Below, piece after piece: positions 21,850-32,310 of a DNA stretch of 64,000 bases (its first letter is position 1; every line of letters starts with the position of its first letter). A program made the position numbers and the translations under genes. Source of the stretch: Anastrepha obliqua. Lineage: Eukaryota; Arthropoda; Insecta; Diptera; Tephritidae. Location: assembly GCF_027943255.1 (NCBI RefSeq), contig NC_072894.1, positions 75,369,601 to 75,433,600 of the forward strand, in the 5' to 3' direction. The notes under the pieces were generated by a model. The model saw only the letters and a program-made list of their open reading frames with translations, was not told where the DNA came from and did no database searches.

Positions 21850-23105
21850 CAAAAAAATAAATGTCATAAAGTTATATAAAAAAATGCATTCCAACAATAC
21901 TTCTAATTAGTAAATATTTTAATTTTCCCTAGTTTAAAAAGAGCACCCGATTTATATCTATCTCGATTCCCTTAGGCTGCAATAAAATTATTATACCCTT
22001 GTGCTGGATGCGTCTAAAAATAACTAACCAAATCCAAGCCAAAGAGATCCTGTTTTTTAGAAAACCGTTTTTTTTGGGCATCCCTAATAACCACGCCAAT
22101 GCATCTACAATTCACAGAAAAATCAAAAATTCAAAATTCCATGCTTTTCCTATGAGTAACGATGCTTCACCGAGTTTCCCTCTCAATGCATTCCCTATCA
22201 AGGTGTTCATGTGCCTTCCACCTTGAGTTTCGCGCTTAGCTATTCAATTGTTTGGTGGGATTGTTTGCTTGGCTGGTTGAGTGGTTGACTGGTTAGGGAA
22301 ATATTTGCTACGATTTGCATTGGTTTATTTCAGTTTGCTCTGGAGTGGCATAGTTTGTATTGCTTTAGTTGGAGGATTTGCTGACATTTCAATGAAAGAG
22401 AGGTGGACTATTTTTTTTACGGCAGCTTAATTAATTTCTAAATTTGTACGTATGTACATAAGTATTATGTGTTTACATACATATTCATGTATGTAGAAAT
22501 ATCAGTACATTGTGTATTGCATGGTTGGACGGCTGTGAAGGTCGCTGCACCTTGATTTGCACCAATAGCCTCCAGTTAGGGTACACTTTCAAGCGCAATT
22601 ATAATTCATGTAATATTAATGTGCAATAAACGCATGAAAAATTATGCACTGATTGTAAAATTATTACCATTTGAATACAATTTTGTTTCCAAAAGTGCTT
22701 TAGTACAGAATTACTACAATATATTTAGTGTTCACCGAATGCTCTTCTCAGACATCAGAACCAAAACTTGTGCTCCAAAAACTTCCAAACGTATAATTTA
22801 TGGAAAAAAATTCTCAAAATTATATGAAAAAATAATTGTCAAAAATCCACGCGATATTTCAGTGACTTTTACTTTATTTTACTGAGGCTTAAAGGCTATA
22901 AAACTGCATACCCAGAGGTTTTCTTAAGATATTATTAAAAATTCTAAAATTTTGATAACATTTTTTTTTTTTCAAACTTATTATATTATAAATATTTTTA
23001 CGAATTTTGTAATAAAAATTGTAACTTTTATATCTAAGGCTTTTGTAAAATATATTTTTATACAAAATTATCGAAAAAAATGTAGCAAAAAAAATATCGC
23101 GAATA
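21850..23105. other. AT-rich DNA, no gene recognised
   Basis: Includes T-rich and GT/TG-rich tracts and GTTTGCTTGGCTGGTTGAG-type simple sequence (22245-22300). No TE or coding signature that I can support. Confidence 0.4.
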
Positions 23106-23109
23106 TTGT

Positions 23110-24400
23110 AACGGGTGATTTTTTAGCTATTATCTTTTTAAACAGTTAGTTTAAACAGCTGGCCTACGTTTCGTGTTTTGCTTCACTGTCAAACATCTTC
23201 AGTTTGGTCTATAATTTAACCATGAATCGTCTTACAAACGAACAATGCTTGCAAATCATTGAATTTTATTATAAAAATGCGTGTTCTGTTAAGAAAGTTT
23301 ATCGCGCGCTTCTTCCATTTTATGGTCAGTTTAATCGACCCACTGAACCGGCTATTCGAGCTATTGTGACTAAATTTAGATCCAAATTTATATTATTGGA
23401 CATCAAACCACCAACACGCTTACGTAGAGTGCGAACTGAAGAGAATATCGCAGCTATATCGGCCAGTATTAATGATGACCATCAATTATCTATTCGTCGC
23501 CGTTCGCAGCAATTGGGCCTCTGTTACCTGTTACTCAACAACGCGGAAAATTTTGCGAAAGGATTTAGGTGTGAAGCCGTTCAAAATACAGCTGGTGTAA
23601 GAACGACCTCCCGCAATGAGGAATTTTTGGTGAATGGACTCTTGGAAAGTTGGCCGAATATCCACTTTCTTTATCGAAAAATTGTGTTCAGCGACGAAGC
23701 TCATTTTTGGATCAATGGGTATGTAAATAAGTAGAATTGTCGATTTTGGAGTGAAGATCAGCCAGAAGAATTGCAAGAGCTACCAATGTATCCAGAAAAG
23801 TCCACAGTTTGGTGCGGTTTATGGGCTGGAGGTATTATGGGACCGTACTTCTTCAAAGATGCTGCGAATCGTAACGTAACTGGGAATGGTGAGCGCTACC
23901 GTGAAATGATATCCAACTTTTTTTGCCGAAAATGCAAGAGCTCGACTTGCATGACATGTGGTTTCCGCAAGACGGTGCCACATGCCACACAGCACGCGTA
24001 ACAATGGACTTGTTGAGAGGCGAGTTCGGTGAACATTTTATTTCACGTTCGGGACCTGTCAATTGACCACCCAGATCGTGCGATATAGCGCCCTTATATT
24101 ATTTGTTATGGGGATATGTTAAAGTTCATGTCTCTTCAGACAAGCCTGCTTCAATTAACGCATTGGAGTTATGTGAGCTTTTTCTCCATTCCTGTAGAAA
24201 TAATCCAGCAGAGCGTGATTTATTAAAAATTAACATTATTGACTTTGTGAGCGAGAAACAGTTTTTGTGGAAAACAGATGAAAGACAGCATCTGCTATGG
24301 ATGAGAATTTTAGAATTGCAATCGCCTCTTGAACATCATCTTCTGTACGTATAGTGCTCCAAAGGACAAGAGGGGTCGGAAAAACTTAAATAGCTTATAT
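23110..24400 (+). mobile_element. DD41D (rosa-type) element, longest copy
   Basis: Body of a Tc1/mariner-superfamily element whose transposase has the DD41D arrangement. The left edge begins near GGGTGATTTTTTAGC (23114), the kind of end seen in related elements, but no matching inverted end is found on the right, so the right TIR is lost or diverged. Best copy of this family in the window. Confidence 0.75.
23222..24354 (+). pseudogene. DD41D transposase, disabled
   Basis: DNA transposase of about 375 codons. Start ATG at 23222 (MNRLTNEQCLQIIEFYYKNA), helix-turn-helix region RPTEPAIRAIVTKF, then LSIRRRSQQLGLC, FSDEAHFWINGYVNK (first Asp, 23690), VWCGLWAGGIMGPYFFKDA, MWFPQDGATCHTARVTMDLL (second Asp, about 23965), PPRSCDIAPLYYLLWGY (24066). 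From the second Asp to the place of the third there are 41 residues, but the third Asp (PLD in the family) reads Tyr. Further damage: TAG right after GYVNK, a frameshift near 23925 and a TGA after GPVN. The C-terminal 70 codons are unlike the family. Inactive. Confidence 0.88.
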
Positions 24401-24717
24401 GCGAATCGCTTACGAAATTTGCACTCAAAAACTCCGCAAAAAGATTTGTCATTTATCCTACAGAGCTGGCATATGTAATTCGTCTCTGTAAAGTATGGAG
24501 CATGCTAAATATCAAGTGGAGCCTTAATTAAATTTTTTATTTATTTTTTCTTGAATGAAATTTTTTTTCTTTAGTTCATACCGCAACAAAGACCTTATAC
24601 TCGTAGGAATTTTGATGATTTTTTTTAACTAATGTTCAAAGTTTTTTTATATGGAGAAAAGGAACAAGCAAAGAAAAAAGCAAATTCTCAAAAATTTGCA
24701 GAATTTGCGGACCTACT
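24401..24717. other. AT-rich spacer, no gene recognised
   Basis: T-rich DNA between the DD41D copy and a SINE; no feature seen. Confidence 0.4.
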
Positions 24718-24904
24718 CCGAGCGGCAGATATTTTTTTTTTCATGGCAGAAATACACTCGGAGGTTTACCATTGCCTGCCGAGGGGCGACCGCTATTAGA
24801 AAAATGTTTTTCTTAAGTTTGGTGTTTCAGCGAGATTCGAACTGACGTTCTCTCTGTGAACTGCGAATGGTAGTCACGCACCGACCCATTCGGCTACGGC
24901 GGCC
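24718..24904 (-). repeat. tRNA-derived SINE, copy F (5' half)
   Basis: Minus-strand copy with the full head: GCCGCCGTAGCCGAATGGG at 24904-24886 (A box), CGTGACTACCATTCGCAG, B-box-type GTTCGAATCTCGC, then TAATAGCGGTCGCCCCTCG, GGCAATGGTAAACCTCCGAG and TGCCATGAAAAAAAAAAT. The 3' half is absent. Confidence 0.88.
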
Positions 24905-25635
24905 ATTTTTCACTTTAAAGAGTTGAAATTTCAATAGAATTTGCTTGATTTTTTTTTTAATTTTGTACAAAGTTTTAAACTTGAAATTCCAGGAGATTTT
25001 TTATAGCATAAACTTTTATAAAAAAATAAAAAGTGAAAATTTCATAAAAAATAAATATGTTCATTGTCGAAACTTTGCCCGCGCTGCTATTGTTTTGAGC
25101 ACAGGTGTATATATGTACGTATTTATTCACACCAATGGCCACCTTCCATGTAATGGCCGCTTTATAATAAAAAAAACTGAGTTTAGGAAGTTAAATCCGC
25201 CGAATAGTTTCTATTTCACGGATTTTCTTTTTTGTTGAGTTTCCAAAAATGCTTCTTAATGCTCCAATTCTTATTTAGAGTAAACATTCTTAGCTTATAA
25301 CTGACTGTCGCAAATCGGCATTATTAATTTTCAGCAAACAAATAATTTCTCCAATATATATCGCTCTTGTAAGCAAAATAAAATTGAATTTTGGCAGCGA
25401 AGTGAGGGCTTTCAGCTGGGAGTTTTTTTCTACTGAGTAACTTCTTATTTTCACACTACCAACTACGCGCATATAGTGATATATAGTATTAAAAAAAAAA
25501 AATGCAAAATAACAAATATCTACTCTTGCCTTCCTTATACTATTGCTTTATTCGAAGAAGCAAACATTCTTATTATTTATGGAACACGATTACATTCATG
25601 TGGCTGCCTCGGCTGGCTTCACAGTAGCATCCTCC
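24905..25635. other. AT-rich DNA, no gene recognised
   Basis: No TE or gene signature; open frames are short and low in complexity. Confidence 0.4.
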
Positions 25636-25639
25636 TAAC

Positions 25640-26290
25640 TCAGTTTTCCAAGACACAGCATGGCTTGTTCGTGTAACATCGGTCGTTTCCTGCACCACAA
25701 AAAATAAGTCCAAAGGCATCGAATCGCTGCTCCGAGACGGCTGCTACCACGATTATCGAACTTGTCGTACAAGATCAATTTTGGCATTAGATGTGTGGCA
25801 TGCAGCACCATTCTGCTAAAACCAAAGATCGTCGAAGTCCATGTCTTCAATTTGTGTCCAAAGAAGTTCGCTTGTCATGCCTCTGTGGCACTCATCGTTG
25901 ACCGATACGACGTTTCCAGCAGCAAAGAAAAATTGGCCAATGATGTCACCGCTCCAAAATTCGCACCAAACTGTCACTTTGTGAGGACACATTGATTTCC
26001 TAAGGATCACGTGAGGGAACACCGATAACCAAATTCGGCAATTTTGCTTATTAATATAGCCGCAATAATAATAATGGCAGGAAACAAAGCTTATTACGAA
26101 CACACAAAATTGCTGAAGTCCAAACTAATAACGCGTGAATCTAAACTCCGGCATTACCAGTCAATAATACGCCGGTGCTATTCTACGGCTGCGAGTGCTG
26201 GACACCCTGAGCTGTATCGCTACTTGATGATGATGATGATGAATATAGCCGCCGAGATGATATTGATTTCCATGAGTGTACTGTTTAGGC
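25640..26290 (-). pseudogene. DD41D transposase fragment, split by a LINE
   Basis: Minus strand: GYINKQNCRIW (26062-26020), VTVWCEFWSGDIIGQFFF (25985-25930), FDDLWF then QNGAACHTSNAKIDLV (about 25830-25780) and MPLDLFF (25712-25692). The second catalytic Asp is Asn here (QNG instead of QDG), and about eight residues are missing before the third. A stop precedes QNG. The GYINKQ region is interrupted by a 179-bp LINE piece at 26063-26241 with a 10-bp duplication. Inactive. Confidence 0.82.
26063..26241 (+). mobile_element. Short 5'-truncated LINE in a DD41D copy
   Basis: Flanked by the 10-bp duplication AATATAGCCG (26053-26062 and 26242-26251). Encodes the RTE/L2-like RT end GNKAYYEHTKLLKSKLITR (26080), SKLRHYQSIIR and, in another frame, LFYGCECWT (26178). 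The 3' end is a (TGA/GAT)n tail at 26223-26240. This is the structure of a severely truncated target-primed insertion. Confidence 0.8.
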
Positions 26291-26599
26291 TAGACAACAT
26301 TGATTTTGGACATTGGTTTGGAACTTGGTTCAAGCGAAAAGCGATTTATTTTTATACTAATTTTTTGTCCAGATTTTTTTTTTTTATCCGAAGGGGAATC
26401 TTACATTGATACCGTCAACATAGGCGGCATGCACGATTCATACAGATCGCTAAAGGTGCACCTCATTCGGGATCCCGCACAGTTCGTGTTACTACTAAAC
26501 TGGACTTGCAAAACAGTACACCTACGTACTAAGCACTGACTTCGACCGCTGTAGCTTTAGTTTGCCCTGCCGTACCGCCGTTTAAGCATTGCATCGCAA

Positions 26600-26990
26600 G
26601 ACCAAGGTGGCCAGTATGGCTCTTCATATATGTCTCTATCTCTGTCCGCCCTTCATTGCTTGTTTGTCTTCTTTTTTACTGCGTTTCCATTATTTTTTCC
26701 GCAGTTCCTGTTACGGATTTGCGGGCCATTCTCTCATCTTGGCCCACACCAACTTCGATTTCAGCATGTGATCTACAATGTTGCCTGGGGTTATTCATTC
26801 TTTCATCGTTTCTTTAATGGACGTTCTTTCAGATGCGTGCCTCGGGCAGGAGAAGAAGATATGTTCCGCGTTCTCACTACCGTCTCCGCAGAGCGAGCAG
26901 TCTGTTGCATTCTCGTGACAAAGTTTTTGAAGATACTGTCTGTAGCATCCATGCCCCATCAGGAACTGGGTAAGGTACTAATCTGTGTCA
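26600..26990 (-). pseudogene. R1-like LINE ORF2 C-terminus
   Basis: Minus strand reads YLTQFLMGHGCYRQYLQ (26965-26915), then the zinc finger CSLCGDGSENAEHIFFSCPR (26897-26838), then ITPGNIVDHMLKSKLVWAK (26795-26735). This is the conserved end of R1-clade ORF2. Stops appear after KETMKE and near WPANP. 5'-truncated. Confidence 0.82.
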
Positions 26991-27064
26991 TCATGCCTGC
27001 ACGCTTGTGATGAGTATATGCGCCCACCTCCCTTTTGTCGCTAGGTCCCAGCGATTTTGCCAAC

Positions 27065-27195
27065 CATTTATGCTCGCGGATGATGTGAAGTTGTATTTGA
27101 GAATCCGTAACATTACTGACTGCAGTAATCTCCAAACTGAGCTTGAAAATTTTCATACGTGGTGCATAGTGACTAATGTACATCTAAATAATAAA
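27065..27195 (+). pseudogene. LINE RT active-site fragment (Jockey/CR1-like)
   Basis: Encodes LADDVKLYLRIRNITDCSNL and QTELENFHTWCIVTNVHLNN. The A-D-D pair is the RT catalytic motif, followed by the conserved W of the next helix. No more than 130 bp remain; SINE copy G follows immediately. Confidence 0.75.
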
Positions 27196-27289
27196 ATTTC
27201 CATTTGTGGAACATGAAGACGCACACCACAAATAGGAGGTGGAGCTCGGCCAAACACCTAATTCTGTGTTCCCGCCAATTATTTTTTTC
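27196..27289 (+). repeat. tRNA-derived SINE, copy G (3' end only)
   Basis: Only the last 94 bp: TTTCCATTTGTGGAACATG, AAGACGCACACCACAAATAG, GAGGTGGAGCTCGGCCAAAC, and CGCCAATTATTTTTTTC at the 3' end. It is joined directly to a LINE RT fragment, so this could be a 5'-truncated copy or a recombinant. Confidence 0.85.
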
Positions 27290-29200
27290 AGTGATTGGGT
27301 TTATTCGTAGGAGCTCTGAAGATATCTCAGATCCAATGACTTTAAAAGCTCTGTGAGTTTCGTTGGTGCGCATTCTCTTTGATTATTGTTTTATAATTTG
27401 AAACCCTTCTTATGAAACTCATTCACGTAAAATAGAGAGAGAGCCAGGAATTGTTAATAAAAATGGTTGTCCCGATTATTTATTGGGCGTAAACTGTTAG
27501 GTTCACGAAGCTCATCTAAAGAAGGAGTTACTTGTCAATAATACTTATATGCACTGTCCTTATTGGCTTGGTACACTGTAGTGAAATTTATGATATGCTA
27601 AAATCTAAATTTATTTAAAATATTTAGCTAATCTAGTAATCTGTAAAAACCTCTGTAGATGAATAAAGAAAATACCATACGCTTAAAAAAAACTACTACA
27701 CCACTTTTGACTTTGTGTAAAAAAATGGACCTACTCAGTATCAAATCTTTGAAGAACGAAATCGATTCACTTCCTCTTCCACTTCCCCAAACTTACTTCC
27801 AAAGTGAGTGAAGAGTTAACCAAACTGTATGTAAATATTTATGTAAAATCTACAGCCTATTCCACTAGGCACTAAAATGATTTTGAGCGATGCCAATGAA
27901 CTATTTTGAAACAGCCGATGTCAGAAACATATTTTTATGTCTTGGGCATCCATTCTGCCTTTCATGCAAGCACACGCATTTGTATCCAAATGTGTGGGGT
28001 ACTTAAGTACATATTTGGGTCACATAATTAAATGTAAACATGGAAAGCCTAAAATGTGTATAACAACTTATAAAACTTAAATGCTGCAATGCGTCGTTCA
28101 GCCACGTGAAAAGCGCAAACACATGTAGCACTCCCCCGATTTCAAATAAATTCAACTCAGAAATTTATTTTTAAATATCGCCTTTTGAGGGCACAAAAAC
28201 ATAAACACAGCTGCCTTGAAATGCTTAAGAATTTTCAAATTCGTAAATACTCCTCTACACAATGAAATTTATTTTATCGCTATAACAAAACAATAACGAA
28301 TTAAAAATTAGAAAAAGAAATAGTCATTAAGTGAGCAAGTAATAAGCAGAAAACGCCACTACCAATACAACCATCAACATCAACATCGCCACTGCCACCA
28401 TAAACACCATCACCACCAGCAAGAGCAACAGCACTCAGTGCTCCGATGTTGTTTGGTGAATAAGAACAACAACGGCAAATCAACAAGGAGTAAATCAACA
28501 AATGTGGCATGCAGCTTCACCCACAGCCAACAAATCAACATTTACTTCTACCAACAGCAACAGAATTTAAGAAAAACAAAATTTTTTCTCAACAAATTTG
28601 CTGCCGTTCATCAACTGGATGAGGGAGGCAATGAATTCTATTCTGTGTAGAAATACAGTATCTGGCAATTAATTAAGTGTGTGTATGTATGTATGTAGAT
28701 CTGCTCCGCTCTCATTCCATCCCCATCGACACCAGCCGTTCAGTGTGCCACACTTTCTTCTTACTTGTGGATTGAGTAACACCAACTCATCAACTGCATT
28801 ACTGCGCGCCCCTTCATTTAGGTTATTATTAAAATTTTTATTCTTTAGAATCGTTAGAACCAAATAAGTATTCGAGAATTTTGCTGCACGATTTCCCTTT
28901 TTCGTTTTCTAAAGACTTCTTAGAGAAGGTATTTACTTTTCCGTTCGAAATGTTACAGAATCCCCCCAATCCCTTTTACGGTTTACATAAATTTATATTT
29001 GTACATAAATATTTACTTGTAATTATATGGTTCGCCTTATTACTAGAATTAGTAATATCCATAAAAAGGAGCAGGTACCGTCTATGCGTACGATTCGATA
29101 AATGCGACGAGCGCTTCGTCCGTTTACCTCTCTATATTCTACCAGTTCAATTTTAAAGCTTCAGGTGATTATGTACATATACATACTTGTATAATATGAT
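27290..29200. other. Host-like non-coding DNA
   Basis: Contains a CAACAGCAACAG / ACCATCACCACCAGC-rich stretch (28370-28570) typical of fly non-coding or low-complexity coding DNA. The plus frame 28438-28650 (CAA/CAG codons) and its neighbours have no domain and no clear splice structure. No TE recognised. Confidence 0.45.
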
Positions 29201-29204
29201 TCAA

Positions 29205-29355
29205 CTACTGCTATAACCGAGAGGAGTTTTATGAGACTAACATTCGGTAGTGCCGGGTTCAATGTCCACTGAAGACAAGAATTATTAAATGATAGACAAT
29301 TTTGAATTTAATAGCAATCGCACCTCGTAAGCCAATGTCTAAACTCTGAGTACAA
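29205..29355 (+). repeat. tRNA-derived SINE, copy H (degenerate)
   Basis: CTATAACCGAGAGGAGTTTT (A-box relic), ATGAGACTAACATTCGGTAG, CCGGGTTCAATGTCC (B-box relic, 29254), TTTAATAGCAATCGCACCTC (body), and AACTCTGAGTA. Ends before the middle of the SINE. Old copy, 380 bp from the full-length copy I on the other strand. Confidence 0.55.
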
Positions 29356-29359
29356 GATA

Positions 29360-29731
29360 AATTGAAGCAAGTAATCGCATAACATCTAACAAATTTCTTG
29401 GGACGAGTACAAAGAACATATTCGTCCTTATTTGTTTATGATCTGCCAATGTCAAAACATTAAGCAAGGCGAACGAACAATATTTAGAAAATATTAAACT
29501 ATCACCTGTTATAGTGAGACAGCGCATCGGTCCAGTTTTGAAAATATTGGTTCCATAAAAGCGGTTAGAGGCGATCAACGGGAAACCTGTCCGAGCACAA
29601 ATATTTTTGTAATAAGAGTTAATTTTTTATAAATGATTTCGATTTTATCCGGGATTTAAACACTTCTGGAATAATATTCATATTATGGGTGTTATTGGTG
29701 AATCAATTATATATATTATATTGTATATATA
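29360..29731. other. AT-rich DNA between SINE copies
   Basis: No recognisable gene or TE; ends in a TATATATA-rich run next to the 3' end of SINE copy I. Confidence 0.4.
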
Positions 29732-30037
29732 GGGCGCGTACACCCTTTTTGGGTGTTTGACCGAGCTCCTCCTCCTATTTGTGGTGTGCGTCTTGATGTT
29801 GTTCCACAAATGGAGGGACCTACAGTTTTAAGCCGATTTCGAATGGCAGATATTTTTTATGAGGAGCTTTTTCATAGCAGAAAAACACTCAGAGGTTTGT
29901 CATGGCCTGCCGAGGGACGAGCGCTATTAGAAAAATGTTTTTATTAATTTTGGTTTCACCGAGATTCGAACCAACGTTCTCTCTGTGAATTCCGAATGGT
30001 AATCACGCACCTACCCATTCGGCTACGGCAGCCGCCG
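29732..30037 (-). repeat. tRNA-derived SINE, copy I (full length)
   Basis: The best complete copy, 306 bp on the minus strand. Head GGCTGCCGTAGCCGAATGGG at 30034-30015 (A box TAGCCGAATGG), GTGATTACCATTCGGAATTC, AGAGAGAACGTTGGTTCGAA (B box 29972-29962 GGTTCGAATCT), TAATAGCGCTCGTCC, AGAGTGTTTTTCTGC, GAAAAAGCTCCTCATAAAAA, TATCTGCCATTCGAAATCGG, CCCTCCATTTGTGGAACAAC, ATCAAGACGCACACC, AGGAGGAGGAGCTCGGTC, and 3' end GTGTACGCGCC. The head matches a tRNA-Ser in A/B box spacing and in the long variable arm. TA-rich flanks make the target duplication ambiguous. Confidence 0.93.
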
Positions 30038-30039
30038 AA

Positions 30040-30780
30040 TATATAATATATTAAATATATGCGTACGCGATATCAATCTCATAAATTTTGAGCATTTCTG
30101 GATATTCAAAGAAAAAACTCGCGAACCAATGTTGCTACATAACTGAAAATAATCAAACGATTGTCTTAACTCTGCGTATACATCGTCGAAGACCACGGGC
30201 ATGCAGTAAATTGGCAACAACAAATCAGACGACGTTCATATAGTCCCTATGAAAATATTGTAGCTTCTAGGCAGAATGCTGCCGAAACTCGATATGTCTC
30301 GTGTTACCGAGAATTTTGGACAGAATCTTCAAATATTTCCATAAAAAGTACAGTTGACGCGTTGCACAGCAGCAATCGGTTTGAGAAAGTTAAACCAGAT
30401 TTTTGCGTGGAAATTCTGGTGCCTGAGAAGGCTGCGGACTTGCCTCCACCGAACTTCATTTCCTAACGTTTTTTAAAGAGAAAGCTTATGCTAATAAACC
30501 TAAGAAAATCGAGCAGCGTTTTCGAGCGAGATCGTAGCAAATGTTATAAAAAATGCCATAAGAAAAATGTTTACCAACGTTGGCCGCAAAACATTCGGAT
30601 GCTCGATGGTGCGTGCCTCCTCAATAAAGAAGCTGCGACACAGTACGCTTATTATGCGCTGGAGTCTACATTTACACAATTTGACATGATAATTGTGATG
30701 CAATGCAAAATGTTTAGACTAAAGTATTTAAGTTATAGGTCGTGTGTTGCCTCTATTGGCGGCGTGCCATATGAACACCT
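30040..30780. other. Unassigned; possible transposase relic near 30480
   Basis: Plus-strand stretch at about 30460-30530 reads KEKAYANKPKKIEQRF, vaguely like the C-terminal KSLVYxNKP region of DD41D transposases, but the surroundings do not align in my reading. The 125-codon frame at 30488-30865 has no recognised domain. Otherwise nothing supported. Confidence 0.25.
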
Positions 30781-30784
30781 CTTG

Positions 30785-30974
30785 CTTTTAATACGAGTAT
30801 GCTCAGTTTCTGTTGTACGCCAACGACTTGAAAATTTACTCGTTGGTACTATATCATACAGATGATATATTGAATATTCAAGCTGAGATTGAAAATCTTT
30901 GCTCGTGGTGCTCTAGTAGATCTCAACTAGTTTGAATATTAAGAAATGTTTTCATGCGACTTACTCCAAATAGC
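30785..30974 (+). pseudogene. Outer LINE RT (5' part before nested insertion)
   Basis: LYANDLKIYSLVLYHTDDIL (30815) carries the RT active site with one Asp changed to Asn (YAND for YADD), then AEIENLCSWCSSRSQL. The sequence is broken at 30974 by another LINE, and its continuation is at 32311 (NDALQTNLGAIFDTKFSFSN). CR1/Jockey-like by motif style. Confidence 0.72.
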
Positions 30975-32297
30975 CTAGTTTGGTGGATAGCTCTTCAGAA
31001 AGGCTACAACACCACTAAATTAGAGAGAGTGCAGAGAACTGCATGTGTAGGCATCACTGGTGCTTGTAGAACATGTCCACTGCTGCGCTCAACGTTATTC
31101 TGCACTTACTTCCTGTGGATGTGCAGGTTAAATCCATTGCTGCTCAGAGCGCTATTAGGATGAAAGAGCTTGGCCTCTGGAGACAGTTTCCTGTAGGACA
31201 TACTACTATCTTGAAGCAGATCTCTCCTTCCTTCTCTGCTCTTCGCACTGATCTCTCCATCCGCAAACTGGGATTTGAGGGTTGTGCTAGGGCTATATTT
31301 CCGAGCAGGCAAGACTGGAAGGAGGGGAGGGTCGGCACGGATATAGGTATCTCCGTCTTCACTGACGGATCCAAGATGGTATCTAGAGTGGGAGCGGGGG
31401 TTTTCTCTAAATCAGCCAACCTTTCGGTATCCTTTAAACTGCCGGAAATGAGCAGCGTTTTTCAAGCAGAGGTCTTCGCGATCCTGCAGGCATGCAAAAT
31501 GCTTTGGAATCGCTGTTGGTACGGAGACATTAATATTTTTTCCAATAGCCAAGCTGCAATCAAGGCACTGTCGCCGCCGTATTGCAGCTCTCTTCTAGTG
31601 AACTCCTGTAAGGAGGAACTTAAACATCTCGATCGAGCAGGAAACATCTCCCTTATCTGGGTTCATGGGCGCAGGAATATAGAGGGAAATAAAATAACCG
31701 ACGAGCTTGCCAGAAAAGAGTCGACATAACCGGTTTCAGCTGTCCCCTTCTCAGACATCGGCGTCCCTTTGTCCGTTGTTAAAAGGAAACTACACAATTT
31801 CTTTCTAAAAAAAAAGCGCAAGACTGTCTCATCGTGCGCTATTTCGAAAACACCATGGCCCCAATACACTTAGAAACAGAACGCTTAAAGTGATGGGAGT
31901 CCCCCGCCATTAAATTTCCAAACTCATTGCTGTGTTCACTGGTCACTGGGTGATCGATACTCATGCAGAAAAGCTTGGAATCCCGTACAACCCCTATTGC
32001 AGAAGCTGTGGGGATCCTGCAGAGAAAGAGACTGTTGAACACTTTCTCTGAAAATGTCCGGTTCTGGCGGGTAGGCGCTTGAGATTCCTTAGTATGCCCC
32101 CTGGGGATGACTTGAAGAAATTCTCCAGCCTAAATCTCCTTTCTCTCCTCACTGCACTGGATGGCTGTTGAAGGTTTTCTCTTCCCAAAAATTTTTCTTT
32201 GCACAGGTGATGGTCCACATTATGGTATCAAAACGGCACGTAAGTGCTACTTAAAGTGTACCTGTGGCACTCTTGCCATTTTACCTACCTACCTACC
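30975..32297 (+). mobile_element. LOA/R1-like LINE nested in another LINE
   Basis: 5'-truncated LINE with target duplication TACTCCAAATAGC at 30962-30974 and 32298-32310 (the first T may belong to the tail) and a (TACC)n-like tail (32282-32298). Starts in the RT connection region (LVWWIALQKG, KLERVQRTACVGITGACRT), then RNase H, then a decayed Cys-rich end. Same family style as the LINE in SINE copy B. The outer LINE resumes at 32311. Confidence 0.92.
31090..31731 (+). pseudogene. LINE ORF2 RNase H domain
   Basis: Open for about 210 codons in one frame. LNVILHLLPVDVQVKSIAAQ (31084) precedes the domain; ISVFTDGSKMVSRVGAGVF (31352) has the first RNase H Asp, MSSVFQAEVFAILQACK (31450) the Glu, INIFSNSQAAIKAL (31532) the position of the second Asp, now Asn (SNSQ for SDSQ), and LIWVHGRRNIEGNKITDELA (31654) the final His/Asp motif. 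The domain degrades the RNA strand during reverse transcription. One catalytic Asp is lost and the upstream part is in another frame, so it is inactive. Confidence 0.88.
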
Positions 32298-32310
32298 TAC
32301 TCCAAATAGC

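Noticed and set aside
26630..27010. 126-codon plus-strand gene
   Set aside because: Antisense shadow of an R1-like LINE C-terminus on the minus strand.
29962..30037. Minus-strand tRNA-Ser gene
   Set aside because: A and B boxes are good, but the acceptor and T arms do not pair fully and the sequence is the head of a repeat with many copies.
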